Part shown: one piece after another, positions 52,490 to 64,000 of the stretch
How positions within the stretch are numbered: position 1 is the stretch's first letter
Layout of the letters: each line of letters opens with the position of its first letter
Assembly (NCBI GenBank): GCA_029204225.1
Contig: CM055110.1
Location: 48,921,201 to 48,985,200 of the forward strand
From: Diphasiastrum complanatum
Lineage: Eukaryota; Streptophyta; Lycopodiopsida; Lycopodiales; Lycopodiaceae
Direction of reading: 5' to 3'
DNA length: 64,000 nt
Notes under the pieces: generated by a model
The model's input: the letters and a program-made list of their open reading frames with translations, nothing else
What the model was told of the DNA's origin: nothing
Database searches by the model: none
Translations under genes and position numbers: made by a program

Positions 52490-53664
52490 TAAATCAAGGT
52501 AGGGTGAACCTGTGCCCTCAGCCCCTCTGTCCTGTGCCCGAGAGTGATGTCAAGAAAGCGTTTAGCTTCAGCCAATGCATCCTGTGTATCTAGAACTCCA
52601 CGAACTTTAATATTGTGGGATTTTTGGTCTCGAGATTTCTCTTCCAAGATGGTGGCTGAGATAACTGAGGAGATGGGAGCGCTGGGTTTGGTGCCCTTTT
52701 TCAAAACTGATGCCCAGGAAAGGGCCTCTTCGTGTTGCTTCTCAATCTTGGTTTTTAGCTCCCGTAGCATGTTGGTGGTGGATTCCGAAGTTGCGGCCTG
52801 TTTGATTCCAATGGATTGTTCGACTGAGGCAACCTTGGACTGCAATAGCTTCTTCTCGTTGACCAAAGAAGTAACCGTTCCTTTCAGCTGTGAAATTTCA
52901 TACCGCAAAAATTGGAAATCTGCCTTGAATTGATCAATCTGCCAAGATGAAAAAAGTTCAATTGATTTAGAAGGCGTATACGGAATATTGGCTGTAGACT
53001 GTGGTGTCGTGAAGGAGGAAGAGTGAGCAATGATCGGTGTGGAAAGAATAGGGTCAGAAGACAGAAGAGGAGCTGAATCAGGGGAGCAGCCATCAGAGAG
53101 GGGGGTGAGAGTTGTAGTAGGAGAGGGAGATGGGTCATCAAGGGGGTGAGGTGAAGTGGCAGCGAGGGGGGGGGCTGGAATGACAATGGGGTGAGGTGAG
53201 AGATCGGCGAGGGGGTGAGGTGAGGGGGGTGACAAGGAGGGGTCAGCGAGGAGGATGGGTGAGGGGGTGGCAGCTAGGAGATCAGGGGGGTCAGCGAGGG
53301 GGGGGGATGGAGCAGCGAGGGGGGAAGGGGAAGGAACAGCGAGGGGGTTAGGGAAAGGAGCAGCGAGGGAAGGGGCAGCGAGGGGGCAAGAAAGAGCACC
53401 GAGGGAAGGGGCAGCGAAGGAGGGAGCAGCAGCGAGGGAAGGGGCCGCAAGGGGGTAAGAAGGAGCAGCGAGGGAAGGAGCAGCAGCGAGGGAAGGGGCA
53501 GCGAGGGAAGGAGAAGGAGAAGGAGCAGCGAGGGAAGGAGAAGGAGCAGCAAGGGGGTTAGGGGATGGGGCAGCGAGGGGAGGTGAGTGGTGAGCGAGGG
53601 AGGTGAGTGAGGAGGTGGCTGGGGATCGTGCTGATCTACGAGCAGGGGTGCGAGGAGGGGCCAT
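52490..53664 (-). pseudogene. LINE-E ORF1 remnant
   Basis: MAPPRTPARRSARSPATSSL starts at 53664. A long Pro/Ala/Ser low-complexity region (LAAPSPSPLAAPS repeats, about residues 25-190) is followed by a coiled coil (FLRYEISQLKGTVTSLVNEK) and the start of the RRM-like domain (SHNIKVRGVLDTQDALAEAK). At about residue 378 a deletion fuses it out of frame to endonuclease sequence. Confidence 0.85.
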
Positions 53665-53668
53665 GGTG

Positions 53669-53691
53669 GAGAGAGAGAGAGAGAGAGAGAC
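53669..53691. repeat. (GA)n in LINE-E leader
   Basis: A 22-bp GA run directly before the ORF1 start of LINE-E. Confidence 0.85.
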
Positions 53692-53752
53692 AGGGTAGGG
53701 CGATTTAGGACAGGGCAGCAGCAGCCATCACCATCGCGAGGCAGCAGCATCA

Positions 53753-53753
<1 letters not shown>

Positions 53754-53808
<55 letters not shown>
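53754..53808. repeat. (GA)n joining LINE-E and LINE-B2
   Basis: 5' boundary of LINE-E and 3' tail of LINE-B2, both minus strand. Confidence 0.92.
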
Positions 53809-53813
<5 letters not shown>

Positions 53814-55115
53814 TTTATTAACGTCTTTTCCATGCCGAAAGGCATATAAGACGAACAAGTACATCAAAATGGATGGCACCAAGACGGAGCAATGCCGTCA
53901 AAACAACAAGACTAAAACTAAACTAACTAAGAAGAGAAAAATATCTCTTCAGTGCTCTAACTCTCAACCTAACTCTGAACAATAAACTTCAATGAAAGGC
54001 ACTCACACAGGAGGCAACTTTAAATACAGTTTGAAAATTCTCTCTTGACTAAAAGGCTCTCACGTAGGAGGCGTCAGTGAGTGATCAGTTCTGGATGGGG
54101 TGACCAGAAAATGTCAATCATCCCGGAAAATAACCTTTTTTCCTATCGAATTTGCTTCCTGAATGAGCTACTTCCGTTCCTTCCATGGTAAGGCAGTTAG
54201 ATCCTCATGAACGAAAATCAGTGTATTTGAAACGGAAGAAGACAACCGAAGAGTCGAACTTACTGTGCCAAGTTGCTTCCACGGCGCCTTCCTCTTCCTC
54301 ATAGGAAAGTGAGGCCAGAAGTTCTTTGGTTGCAAGCAGGGGGTCGGTTTCGGAAAGACCTCTGACGCGGACGTTTTGAGATTTGTATTCTCATTTGACT
54401 TGTTCTTCCATCGCCTGTGAAACCATCTTATTGCTTTTTGCTTCGGTATTTTTGAGCATGTCGGCCCAACTTTTTGTCGAGGTCTGAAATTTCTCCTCCA
54501 GTGCTTTGACCTGATCAGGGTTCAGTTCTGAAGCTTTGCTAAATGCATCCATTTGAGCTTTGAGGCTTGCATTTTCCATTTCAAGTGTCGTTACACGTTT
54601 TTGAAGAGCCAACAGATCTGTGTGCATATTGGTTATGAGAGATATCAGACCGGAAGGGGTGGCGCACTGCATATATCGCATAGATCGCCGAGGAGCGTCA
54701 TAGAAGCAGGAGCTAGAGATGAGACAGGAAGAGGCGGTGATGGAGTAAGTCGCTTCTTTCCTTTCCGACGGGTAGTAACCCAGTCTGAATCCATGGAGAA
54801 GGATCACTACGGATCTGAAGCAATGGTGAGACCTCCGGGTGGAAGAAAGATGGCAGCGATCTGAAGGTAAGCCCCAGAAGGAGAACGAAGAGGATGGGTG
54901 CGTCTTCAAGCATAGACTTGCGGGTGACAGAAGCGAGAGCCACGGGACAGGCCACTGGAGAAACCGCTGGATTAGGCCCTTGCTGGAGCAGGCTTCACTG
55001 GATCAGGGTGCACCATCACGCTGGAGCAGGGCGCACCATCACTGGAAAACTCCATAGCTCCGTGGCCCATACAACATCGCGACCTCCTGCTAGGACGCCA
55101 TCGCCACCGCGCGCG
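53809..55115 (-). mobile_element. LINE-B2, ORF1-only LINE copy
   Basis: About 1.3 kb between (GA)n tracts. Its 3' end is the complement of AAAAGACGTTAATAAAGCTT with the hairpin ATGCC-TTTC-GGCAT, and the 3' region is closely similar to LINE-B1 (GACGGCATTGCTCCGTCTTG; GGAGGCG blocks). It holds ORF1 only, with no endonuclease or RT. Two copies with this architecture argue for a non-autonomous subfamily rather than chance truncation. Confidence 0.78.
54150..54794 (-). pseudogene. LINE-B2 ORF1 remnant
   Basis: MDSDWVTTRRKGKKRLTPSP from 54794, a frame change near 54660, then the coiled coil (LLALQKRVTTLEMENASLKA, KALEEKFQTSTKSWADMLKN). A TGA (EQVK*EYKSQ) follows, then the RRM-like domain (NVRVRGLSETDPLLATKELL, WHSKFDSSVVFFRFK) and degenerate sequence. 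It keeps more of the RRM-like domain than LINE-B1. Confidence 0.8.
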
Positions 55116-55121
55116 CGCGAG

Positions 55122-55227
<106 letters not shown>

Positions 55228-55557
55228 AGCTTTATTAATGTCTTTTCCATGCCAAAAGGCATATAAGACTAAGGAAATACATGTCAAGTATGCGGTAACC
55301 GTGGAGCGTGTAAACGCCTCCAAAAACTGTCATAAAGAAAAAAAAAGGGAACATCTAGTACAAGTTAAGATAACTACATAAATGATAATCTCTGTGCATG
55401 GTAGTCAAATGTGTCCATGTCAAGATGCCAGGTCTGTACTGGCGCTGTAGAAGGATGTAATGAGAGCTGTAGCATGAGGAAGTGCAGGAGCACGTATAGT
55501 GTCTCTGTGTAAGAGGTCTGGTAGGGCGTGTAACTCTCGTGACGGCCTGAGGCTAGG

Positions 55558-58500
55558 TGATGCGTCGTCTCTGCATCCTAGGTCTGGGAATGTCGTCGCA
55601 ATCGCTGTCAGTCATGTCTGCATCAGAGCGTGATCTCCGGCGAGAGAAGAAGGATGTAATCTGAGACTGTGAGTCTCGATAGGTGTGCTGAGCTGTCTGA
55701 CATAGGTCCTGACGCAGGAGGGACATCTCACGTATCATAAGTGCCACACATCTAGGGTCCTCATATGAGATGAGGGATCGTAATGTAACTGGTGTCTGAC
55801 GAAAAAGGCAATGATATCGTCCTCTAACCTCATAGTAAGCTGGACATGTGAAAAGGAAATGCTCTTTGTCTCAACCATAGATAATGAGCATAACTGACAA
55901 AAACGCTCCTCACGTGGGATACCCTGGAAGCGTCCAGTCTCAATCGCCAACTGGTGTGAGGACACTCGGAACTGGCCCAGAATAAATCGGAGCCCATGAG
56001 ATAGCCCTGAGGTGAGATAGTGTGGTAAAACTGGAAATCCAACTGTGTCTAGCTCCAGAAAGTGTGTCCTGTAATAGTCGGGTTTGACCCCGAGCTGTCC
56101 CTGCCATGTCCGGCTCTGGTATGCTCTATAGAGAAAGCGTCTGATATACTCATGGGTGCCCGATGGAAGGTCTGTGATAGAAATCCCAAGTGTATCCAGT
56201 ATCCGGGAGGCCTGAGAAAACCATGATAGTCGATGCCCCTGATCATAAAGGTCTTGCGAGGAGGCAAGTGCCGTCTGTGTGTATCTCTGCTCATTTGTGG
56301 GTAACGTCATAATACGCTGAATATGTAGAATAAGCTGAAAGATGGCGGATAGCTGAATGGGAGGGACCGCAAACTCTGTCAGGATAATCTGATGTGGGAC
56401 AGATGGCTTAGCCCGTATCATACGAGATAGCATGAGAACCTGCACTCGTGAAATACTGGCCCAATCCGAAGATGTAAGACCTGCACACCATACCTCTGCT
56501 GCATATAGGGCTGTGGGAGTAACGAGGGTATCAAAAAGCTGACATTTACTCGAGGCATCCCGAATAAACCGTTTGAAACAGAAGCGCTCTAACTGGACAA
56601 GGGAGGCGTGACCCTTACCAAGTCTGGCGGAGGCTGCCTGTCGCATGCCAAAGATAGGACCTGTAAAAAGCACGCCAAGGTAAGTGTAAGAAGATACGAC
56701 CTCCAAGGGTTGCCTATCAAAGATGAGTTCCTGGCGCTGCATAAAAGCTCTCAATGTGTTGAAAACCATAACTTTGGTTTTCAATATGTTAACCCCCAAT
56801 CCCCATCTACTGCAGAAGGCATGAAGGCTGTCCAGCTGTCGCTGTAATCCCTCTCTGGAAGAAGATAGGAGGACCACGTCATCTGCATATAAAAGTATAG
56901 CAATCAAGATGCTCCCAAGCCTGCAACCTGTGCCACCGCATCCCTCAATAACTCTCTCAAGCTCGTCAATATATAGTCCAAACAGGGTTGGGCATAGAGA
57001 ACAACCCTGTTTCACACCAATAGTGCTCCACATGTGATCTGAGATGCCGGTATCACTCCGAAAACATCCAAGGACTCTCTCATATAGTGCCATCACTGCT
57101 AAGATCATGTCAGTAGAAAAACCAAGATCACGTAGACGCTGAATGAGAAGGGATCGTGGAACAGAGTCGAAGGCTTTCCTAAAGTCAACAAAACAACAGT
57201 AGACCCGTTCTCTTCTGTGTCTAGCCTCCTCAATAATGGCCCGAAGGGTGAAGATATGATCTGTGGTGGAGTAGTGTGCTCTAAAACCTGCCTGGCCCAA
57301 TGCATGTAATCTCCTAGACTCTGCCTCAGAACTGACTGCTGACTGTAGGATGGTGCCATATAACTTAGCAATGATGTGTCCAATCATAATGGTGCGATAG
57401 TTTCCAGGGTCCATGGGGTCACCAGTTTTATGAATGGGGTGGATGATGTTGGTGCACCAGGAGGAAGGGAAGCCGGAGACAACTGCTTGATTAAGCAAAG
57501 TGGCTAGGATCGGGGAAAGTATATCTGCAGCATGGATTAATAGTTCGGATTGAAGGTCGTCAATGTCACGGGTGCGACAAGTTTTCAGTTTTGTGATGGC
57601 GGTCAAGACCATGTCCCGGGTGAAGAAAGTGAAAGTAGTCGGTCGGGGAGAAATGGAGATGGGTGTGTCCGTGGGTACAGTATATAAGGTAGTGTGGCAT
57701 ATGCAGTCCAGGTATGGAGGTCAGTGAGGGGAGGAGGTGGGGCACGGGAGATGAATTCTCTCCAGAAGGCACCAGATGAGGAACTACAAAGGGAATCGAC
57801 TAAGTTTTTCCCTTTTTGAGTTTCATACGTCCGTTTCTTCCGTCGGAGGGCATAATGGAAAGATCGACGAGTTGCAGGAAGAAAGTGTGTATTATGCAAT
57901 CTAGCTTGGGTAACTTGGAGATGGAGGATACGACACTCGGCGTCAAACCAGGGAGGTCGGATAGGGTGTGACGGAGTGGGTGGGCGTCGATGTGGTTTGG
58001 AGGGAAAGGAAAATGCTGCAGTGGTATGTAGTGACGTGGTAAGGAAGATAGCTTGTGTCTCCAACGACGTGTGGTGGGGAAAATGACAAAGAGATGAACT
58101 GACGGCATCCTAGTATGTCTTGAAGTGAGAGCGATCAAAGGTGTATTTGGGTGCACGAGAGATGGGTGGAATAATGGGTGGTTGGGAAGTCGGGATGGAG
58201 CCCATACTGAAAGATAGGAAGGAGTGATCATAAAGGGTAGTGGGAAGAATATGGAAATCAGATATAAGTGGGATAAAAGTTGGTGACCCCATGAGATAGT
58301 CGACAACACTGTGTCCTCCGCTATGTGGATGGCAAGTGAATCTGCTAGAATGTGGCCAGCAAGCCAAGCCATTGTAAATGGCCAACTCGTGAGCCTCACG
58401 CATCTGTAGAAGGTACTCTCCATAACTCGTGATAGGGCCCATCATATCCTCTGAGCTCCTAGTGATGCCAATGTCCTCAAAATAAATAGCTCGTGTACGT

Positions 58501-59063
58501 AATATGTCATCAGTGTCGTGGAAATCCACCTGTCTGGTAGCAGTCCTGGCATTAAAGTCGCCAGTGAGAAGGACATAACCCCGATCTGTAAATCTGACAA
58601 TGTCAGCAGAGAGATCAATATAAGGAGAGCCAGAGCCGTCTGCAAAGGAGGACAACTCTGGAGGGAAGTAGCAGGCAGCAATGAAGAAATCCCTATCCAA
58701 ACCGATAGCTCGCCCAGTGATATGAGCCCATATGTATCGTGCCTGTGCATCATGTCGGAGAAACTCTATAACTGGTTGTAGTGACTCTCGATAAAGACAT
58801 GCAACTCCACCCGAACCTCTGCCACTCGCTGATCGAGTCTCTGTCCTATAAACTGAATTCCATCTGTAACCTGCAAATGTGGGTAGTCCTCTCTCTGGGC
58901 TCTCATGTGTCTCCATAAAAAATAATATATCTCTGCCTGTGATGAAGTCGGTAAGATCTCCAGCCGTGGATGATGAGTGTATGCCATTACAGTTCCATAT
59001 TCCAAGATGTAGGTGGTGTGGAGGGGGTCCTGGGATGCTCCCATGCCCAGGGACCCCAATTTC
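55558..59063 (-). pseudogene. LINE-D ORF2 (nearly intact, few lesions)
   Basis: Opens directly after the ORF1 UAG in the same frame: IWNCNGIHSSSTAGDL, METHESPERG, GDFNARTATRQ, GGHSVVDYLMGSP, YDHSFLSF. One TAG at 58110 (KTY*DAV), a one-base shift near 57660, then 625 open codons with NYRTIMIGHIIAKLYG, CFVDFRKAFDSVPRSLLIQR, YADDVVLLS and LGVNILKTKVMVFN. A second shift near 55870 hits the zinc motif (CQLCSLSMVE). Homologous to LINE-C ORF2 over its whole length. Function as for LINE-C, but this copy cannot make the full protein. Confidence 0.88.
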
Positions 59064-59069
59064 CTATAG
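59046..59069 (-). promoter_or_regulatory. LINE-D in-frame UAG junction
   Basis: CUA UAG GAA AUU GGG GUC on the minus strand. The frame is open on both sides. Matches the LINE-C and LINE-G junctions. Confidence 0.55.
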
Positions 59070-60438
59070 GTTGTTTCCGGATGCAGGACCATCAAGGTAC
59101 CGAACAACTCCATCACGATAGATTGCTTGTCTTCCGGTCGCTTTGGCGGTTTGGAGTGCTTGGCGTCTCTCTTCAACTTGGATATAGGTAAGGTCATCAT
59201 CCATGAAGATTTTGGTGTCTCTCAATTTGGTTCTTTTCCGCAAGGTTGCCTTACGATATGTATGTGACGTGAAGCGGAGGACCAAGGTAGTGGTGTCTTT
59301 CCTAGTACGCCATGCTGTATCCAAACCATCTGCATTGTGTCCTAGGGTAGTGCATAAAAATCTTTTTGCTTCGTCAACGGCATTTTGGGTGTCCACTATG
59401 CCTCGTACCCTAATATTGAGAGCCTTGGAATCTCGAAGTTTCTCTTCCATAAGAGTAGCAGAAATGAATGATGAAAAAGGGGGAGACTTACTTCCGTCAT
59501 CGGCTGTCCAAGGTGGACTGGTAGCTTTGTTCCTGGTGATGATAGAAGCCCATGTGTTCGTCGATTCTTTGTGTTGGTTCAGTCGTTGTTCCAGATCTTG
59601 AATCTTCATCTTTGTCTCTTCTTCTGGCTGGGAAGCATATTTATTTTCCATTTCTGTCCGGAGCTGTTGGTTCTCTGTGCGTAGGTGGATGATTTCCAGT
59701 TTCAGAGTTTGCACATTTGTCTGCAATTCTTTCAGTTGGTAGGCTAGAAAATTCTCGAAGGATTTGGAGGTGTAGTCGGCATGAGACAGGAAGGGGGTGT
59801 CTGGAGCAGCGTTGGTAGAGATGGGAGTCGAAGGGACAGGGGATGAGGGAGGGTTCGAGTGGGATTGCTGTTGCGTAGCAGTGGGGGCAGGTGTCTGTTG
59901 CGCAGCAGGAGGGACCTGTTGCTCAGTAGCAGGACGGCATGTGGAGGGGGAGTGGAGAGAAGGGGCAGCAGGTGGGCAGGACACGGCAGCAGGTGGGGCG
60001 GAGGAGGAGGGCGGAGCAACAGATGGGTAGGGCAGGGCATTAGGTAGATCAGAGGAGGGCGAGTGGGCAATAGGTGGAGCGAAAGAAGGGGAGGGCAGGG
60101 TAGTGGGTGGAGCTCAGGAGGGCAGCTGGTGGACAGTGGACAGAGGATGGTGTTGGTGGGCATCAGACGGAGCGGAGGGAGGTGGAGCGGAGGATGGGTG
60201 GGCAGCAGATGGAGCGGAGGAGGGGAGCGAAGCAACAGGTGGAGCAGAGGGAGGTGGAGCGGAGGAGGTGGCCGAAGCAACAGGTGGAGCGGAGGGGGGG
60301 GGAGCAGTAGGTGGAGCGGAGGGGGGGGGGAGCAGTAGGTGGAGCGACAGTAGGTGTGGATGGGGGTGGGGAAGGGGATGATGGGGGGGGTCAGGGAGGA
60401 GCGGGGGAGCAAGGGCTCCCCCTGGTTCTACGAGCCAT
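59064..60438 (-). pseudogene. LINE-D ORF1 (306 open codons plus frameshifted N-terminus)
   Basis: The family start MARRTRGSP lies at 60438, but the Pro-rich region after it contains G/C homopolymers (60293-60340) and is one base out of frame. From 59984 the frame is open: MSCPPAAPSLHSPSTCRPAT, coiled coil (NVQTLKLEIIHLRTENQQLR), KALNIRVRGIVDTQNAVDEA, DTAWRTRKDTTTLVLRFTSH, LRDTKIFMDDDLTYIQVEER, ending in a TAG at 59066-59064. RRM-like RNA-binding ORF1 protein, closest to LINE-A1 and LINE-G. Confidence 0.85.
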
Positions 60439-60596
60439 GGAGGTGGGAGAGGAGGGCGAGAGAAGAGGGGGGGGGGGGGGGAGCGAGGGGGGTAGTCCAG
60501 GGTAGGGCGAGCTAGGACAGGGCAGCAGCAGCAGCCATCACCATCGCGAGGCAGCAGCAGCAGCCATCGTGAGGCAGCAGCAGCAGCAGCGGAGAG

Positions 60597-63500
60597 TGTA
60601 AGACGAAAAAGTACATGTCAAGTGTGTGGTACAGTAGGAGCGTGTGAAACGTCTCCGTAACAGAAAAGAAATGACATGCCAATATACTATACTAGAAATG
60701 AAGTAGGTCTAAAAAGCAAAGGTCTAATACTGCCAATAGGATAATGGTATAACCCTGTGCCATCAAGTATCGTTGTCGTGGAAGAAAGATGATGGGTATA
60801 ACGCCTAGAGGTGGTCTCGATAGATTCTGCTGACGTCGCCAAGAAGGTCGTCTCTAAGTAGTGGCTCTACAGGCAACATGAGTAGTGCGTCGTCTCTGGT
60901 CTCTGTGTAATAGAGAGTCACGGTCGTCGCCACTATCATCATCCATCTGGGAAAAGGACGATGTGATCTGGAGCTGTATATCAAGGTGAACAAATGGCTA
61001 GTGTAGGTCCTATCGCAGTAAAAACATCTCTCTGATCATAAGTGCAACACATCTCGGGTCATCATATGCTATAATATAAGGGACCGCAGTGTGAAAGGAG
61101 TCTCTTTGAAGAGGCAGTGGTATCTCCCTCTGATCTTGTAGTAGACCAGGCATCTGAACAAAAAGTGTTCCTCTGACTCCACCTCAGACAGTGAGCATAA
61201 CTGGCAAATCCGCTCCTCACGTGGGATGCCCTAGAAACGTCCAATCTCAATCTCAAGCTGATGTGATGAGACACGTAGCTGACCTAATGTGAATCTCCAA
61301 AGTCTAAATAACGTGGTCGAACTGGGATCCCCACGACATCCGTCTCCAAGAAATGAGTCCTGTAATAGTCGGGTTTACCCCCTAAGTGACCCTGCCATGT
61401 GCGGCGAAGGTATGCTCTATAGAGGAACCGTCTGATATAATCATGTGTACCCGCTGGAAGGTCCGTGATAGATATGTCAAATGTATCCAATAGATGTGCT
61501 GCCTGTGAGAACCATGATAAGTGATAACCCAAATTGTGGAGGTGTTGAGATGATATGAGTGCCGCCTGTGATATCTCTATGCATCAGTGGGAAGTAGCCG
61601 GAGGTGTTGTATATATGTGATGAGACGGAAGAAGGCATCAAGCTGTAAAGGTGGAACTGCAAACTCTGCTAGGAGAATCTGATGCGGGACAGAGGGCTTA
61701 GCCCGTATCATCCGTGATAACATAAGGACTTGGAAGCGTGAGATACTGGCCCAATCAGCAGAGGTGAGTCCTGGCCACCATGTCTCTGCGGCATACAGTG
61801 CGGTAGGGGAGACAAAAGTATCAAATAGCCGACACTTACTCAGGGCATCCTGAACAGATCTCTGGAAGCAGACACGCTCAAGCTGGACCAAGAAGGCATG
61901 TCCCTTCCCAAGTCTGGCTGTAGCTGCATGTCTCATACCAAATATAGGACCAGTGAAAAGAAGCCCGACATAGGTGTATGATGACACAATCTCCAACGGC
62001 TGTCCATCTAGAAAAAGCTCATGTCGCTGCATGAAAGCCCTGGATGTGTTGAAGACCATAATTTTGGTCTTCTCAATGTTGACTTGCAAACCCCACCTAG
62101 TACAGAAACCATGAAGATTGTCCAACTGTCTTTGTAGTCCCTCTCTAGTCGAGGAGACTGAAGCAATATCATCTGCATATAGGAGAATAGCAATCAGGAT
62201 ATCCCCAAGATGGCAACCTGTACCACCACTCTACTCAATGATCCTCTCAAGCTCGTCAATATATAGTCCAAATAGTGTAGGTGAAAGGCTGCAACCCTGT
62301 TTCACCCCGATGGTACTCCATATGTGCTCTGAGAGGCCAGTGTCACCCCGAAAACATCCAAGAACTCGCTCATACAGTGCCATCACAGCTAGAACTGTGT
62401 CAGTAGAGAAGCCAAGATCACATAGTCGGTAGATGAGAAGAAAGCATGGAACAGAATCAAAGGCTTTCCTGAAGTCAACAAACAAAGCAACAGTAAACCC
62501 TCTGTCTCCTATGCCTGGCTTCCTCAATGATAGCTCGAAGGGTAAGACATGATTTGTGGTGGAATGGTGAGCCCGAAAGGTAGCCTGGCCCAATGCATGT
62601 AGTCTCCTGGTCTCAGACTCAGAACTGATCGCTGACTGAAGTATAGCACCATAAAGCTTCGCTATGACATGGCCAATCATGATAGTACGGCAGTTACCGG
62701 GATTCATGGGGTCACCATTTTTGTGGATGGGGTGGATGATATTAGTGCACCAGGAGTGGGGGAAGCCAGAGACGACAGCACGGTTAAGCAGAGTGGCTAG
62801 AGTGGGTGATAGTAGATCTGCAACATGAATCAGAAGTTCCGATTCAAGATCTGGTGGGTCTCCATTCTCTTTATGGCCACAGTGACCATTTCAGAGGTGA
62901 AGAAGGTGAATTCACTGGGATGGGGGGAGATATAAATGGGCGAGTCAGTAGGTATGGTGTAGAGTGAGGTAGCATAGGTGGACCATACATGTAGATCATC
63001 AAGAAGAGGGGGAGGAGCACGAGGGATAAATGCATGCCAAAAGGCGCCAGTGGAGGAACTAAACAAGGAAGCAATGAGGCTTCTACCTTTACGTTCTTTG
63101 TAGGCGCGTTTTTTGCGGCGGAGTGTACAATGGAGGGATCGACGAGCAGTAGAGAGAATAAGTGGATCATGTGTACGTGCATGTGTAACATGGAGGTGTA
63201 GTGAACGGCACTCATCATCAAACCATGGAGGCTAAGCAGGACGAGCTCGTGTGATTGCACGACGGTGGGGTGTGGATGGAAAGGAAACCGAGGCAGCTGT
63301 ATGAAGTGAGGTGGTAAGGAAACAAGCCTGTGACTCTAATGTACTATCATGGGAGTTAAAATCACCAGTAAGAAGAATAGAGCCACGATCTAAGAATCTG
63401 ATAATATTTGTGGAGAGATCAGTGACGGGAGAGCCAATGCCCCCTACGTAAGAGGAGGACTCCGAGGGAAAGTAGCATGCAGCAATGAAGAGATCTCTGG

Positions 63501-63690
63501 CCAATCCGATATCACGTCCAATGAGACGGACCCATATATAGCGTGCATAATCGTCATGTCTGATAAACTCTATAATCGGGTGTAGGGACTCCCTGTATAA
63601 ACATGCAACCCCGCCAGAACCTCTACCACTCAAAGATCTCGCCTCTGCCCTGTAAATTGAATCCCATCTGTAGCCTGATACTTTATCATG
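60597..63690 (-). pseudogene. LINE-F, decayed LINE copy
   Basis: Minus strand, directly beside the 5' end of LINE-D (GAGAGTGTAAGACG). ORF2 pieces: zinc-region CQLCSLSEVESEEHFLF-like sequence near 61200; MQRHELFLDGQPLEIVSSYT (62125-61577); NCRTIMIGHVIAKLYGAILQ and VDFRKAFDSVPCFLLIYRL (62707-62231). The upstream endonuclease start (SGRGSGGVACLYRESL, GDFNSH) is fused by deletion to the linker region (STLESQACFL). YADD is degraded and several stops and frameshifts are present. No ORF1; the 5' end is truncated near 63690. Confidence 0.85.
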
Positions 63691-64000
63691 TCATGCTAAT
63701 AGAAGGACCTCTTGATGGAAGGACATTTTCCACTTTGTCCAATTTATGGTAGGAGCTTACCATCTCCACATGTCCAATTTTTTATAGAACCTTATCATCT
63801 CCTTGTATAATCTAGCTAGCATTTATATAGTTCTATGTGTACAAAATCTATCAAAATGTGAATAAAGATTCATGTTAACCGGGATCCAACTCAAGACAAC
63901 CAAGAATGAGTACCTTTTTTAGTTGGGATGAATTTCCTTGTTTTAGATTTTAGAAAGGCATATATAGGAGGCTTGGGCATACTAGAGATAAGAGAATTCT
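63691..64000. other. Unclassified flank
   Basis: AT-rich; no gene, repeat or terminus recognised. Confidence 0.5.

Larger units (their letters stand above)
50003..53752 (-). mobile_element. LINE-E, damaged LINE copy
   Basis: Minus strand, 5' boundary at (GA)n (53754). Leader 53665-53752 contains CAGCAGCAGCCATCACCATC, also found in LINE-D at 60520-60540. ORF1 and ORF2 are present but joined by a deletion near 52500. The 3' end is lost at the G-rich tract. Confidence 0.82.

Noticed and set aside
56608-56847. Plus frames inside LINE-D and other LINEs
   Set aside because: Antisense shadows of ORF2.

Overview
This is a repeat-packed stretch of a eukaryotic nuclear genome. Land plant is the best fit: the retroelements use plant-type primer-binding sites (initiator Met and a tRNA-Asp-like site), the only host gene resembles plant RanBPM, and its introns run to many kilobases and are filled with transposons. 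A fern or another large-genome plant is plausible, but the window alone cannot fix the taxon. No rRNA, tRNA, CRISPR or bacterial features were seen.

The one host gene lies on the minus strand. Six exons between 27088 and 8221 encode the LisH, CTLH and CRA parts of a RanBPM (RANBP9/10, GID1-like) scaffold of the CTLH/GID ubiquitin ligase. The joins are exact and in phase, while two introns of about 8.5 kb hold LINEs, Ty3/gypsy remains and a foldback element. The 5' SPRY exons were not found.

Layout, left to right. 1-2516: 5' part of a minus-strand Ty1/copia element (gag, primer-binding site, LTR). 2517-6764: microsatellites and a broken hAT transposase gene (hAT-1). 6841-7861: an ORF1-only LINE. 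8221-27088: the RanBPM gene with its nested elements. 27500-28730: fragment of a second hAT family (hAT-Y), a MITE-like element and GGTACC palindrome arrays. 28748-37915: a DNA transposon (element X) with 82-bp terminal inverted repeats that holds hAT-2 and a nested, apparently intact LINE (LINE-C). 37922-46030: two tandem hAT-Y copies (A and B), each with a convergent second ORF. 46035-49960: a third, disrupted hAT-Y copy plus LINE fragments. 49970-63690: a head-to-tail minus-strand run of LINEs (LINE-E, ORF1-only LINE-B2, LINE-D, LINE-F). The last 300 bases show nothing recognisable.

The main story is the LINE family. Its copies repeatedly begin and end at (CT)n/(GA)n microsatellites in one orientation, which suggests TC-repeat-directed insertion. 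Their 3' ends share a short hairpin whose stem bases change in a paired way, followed by GAC(A/G)TTAATAA. In two long copies ORF1 and ORF2 lie in the same frame, separated only by a UAG; the bases after that stop are conserved in three divergent copies, and in the intact copy ORF2 has no AUG before its endonuclease motifs. This points to stop-codon readthrough or non-AUG initiation as the way ORF2 is made.
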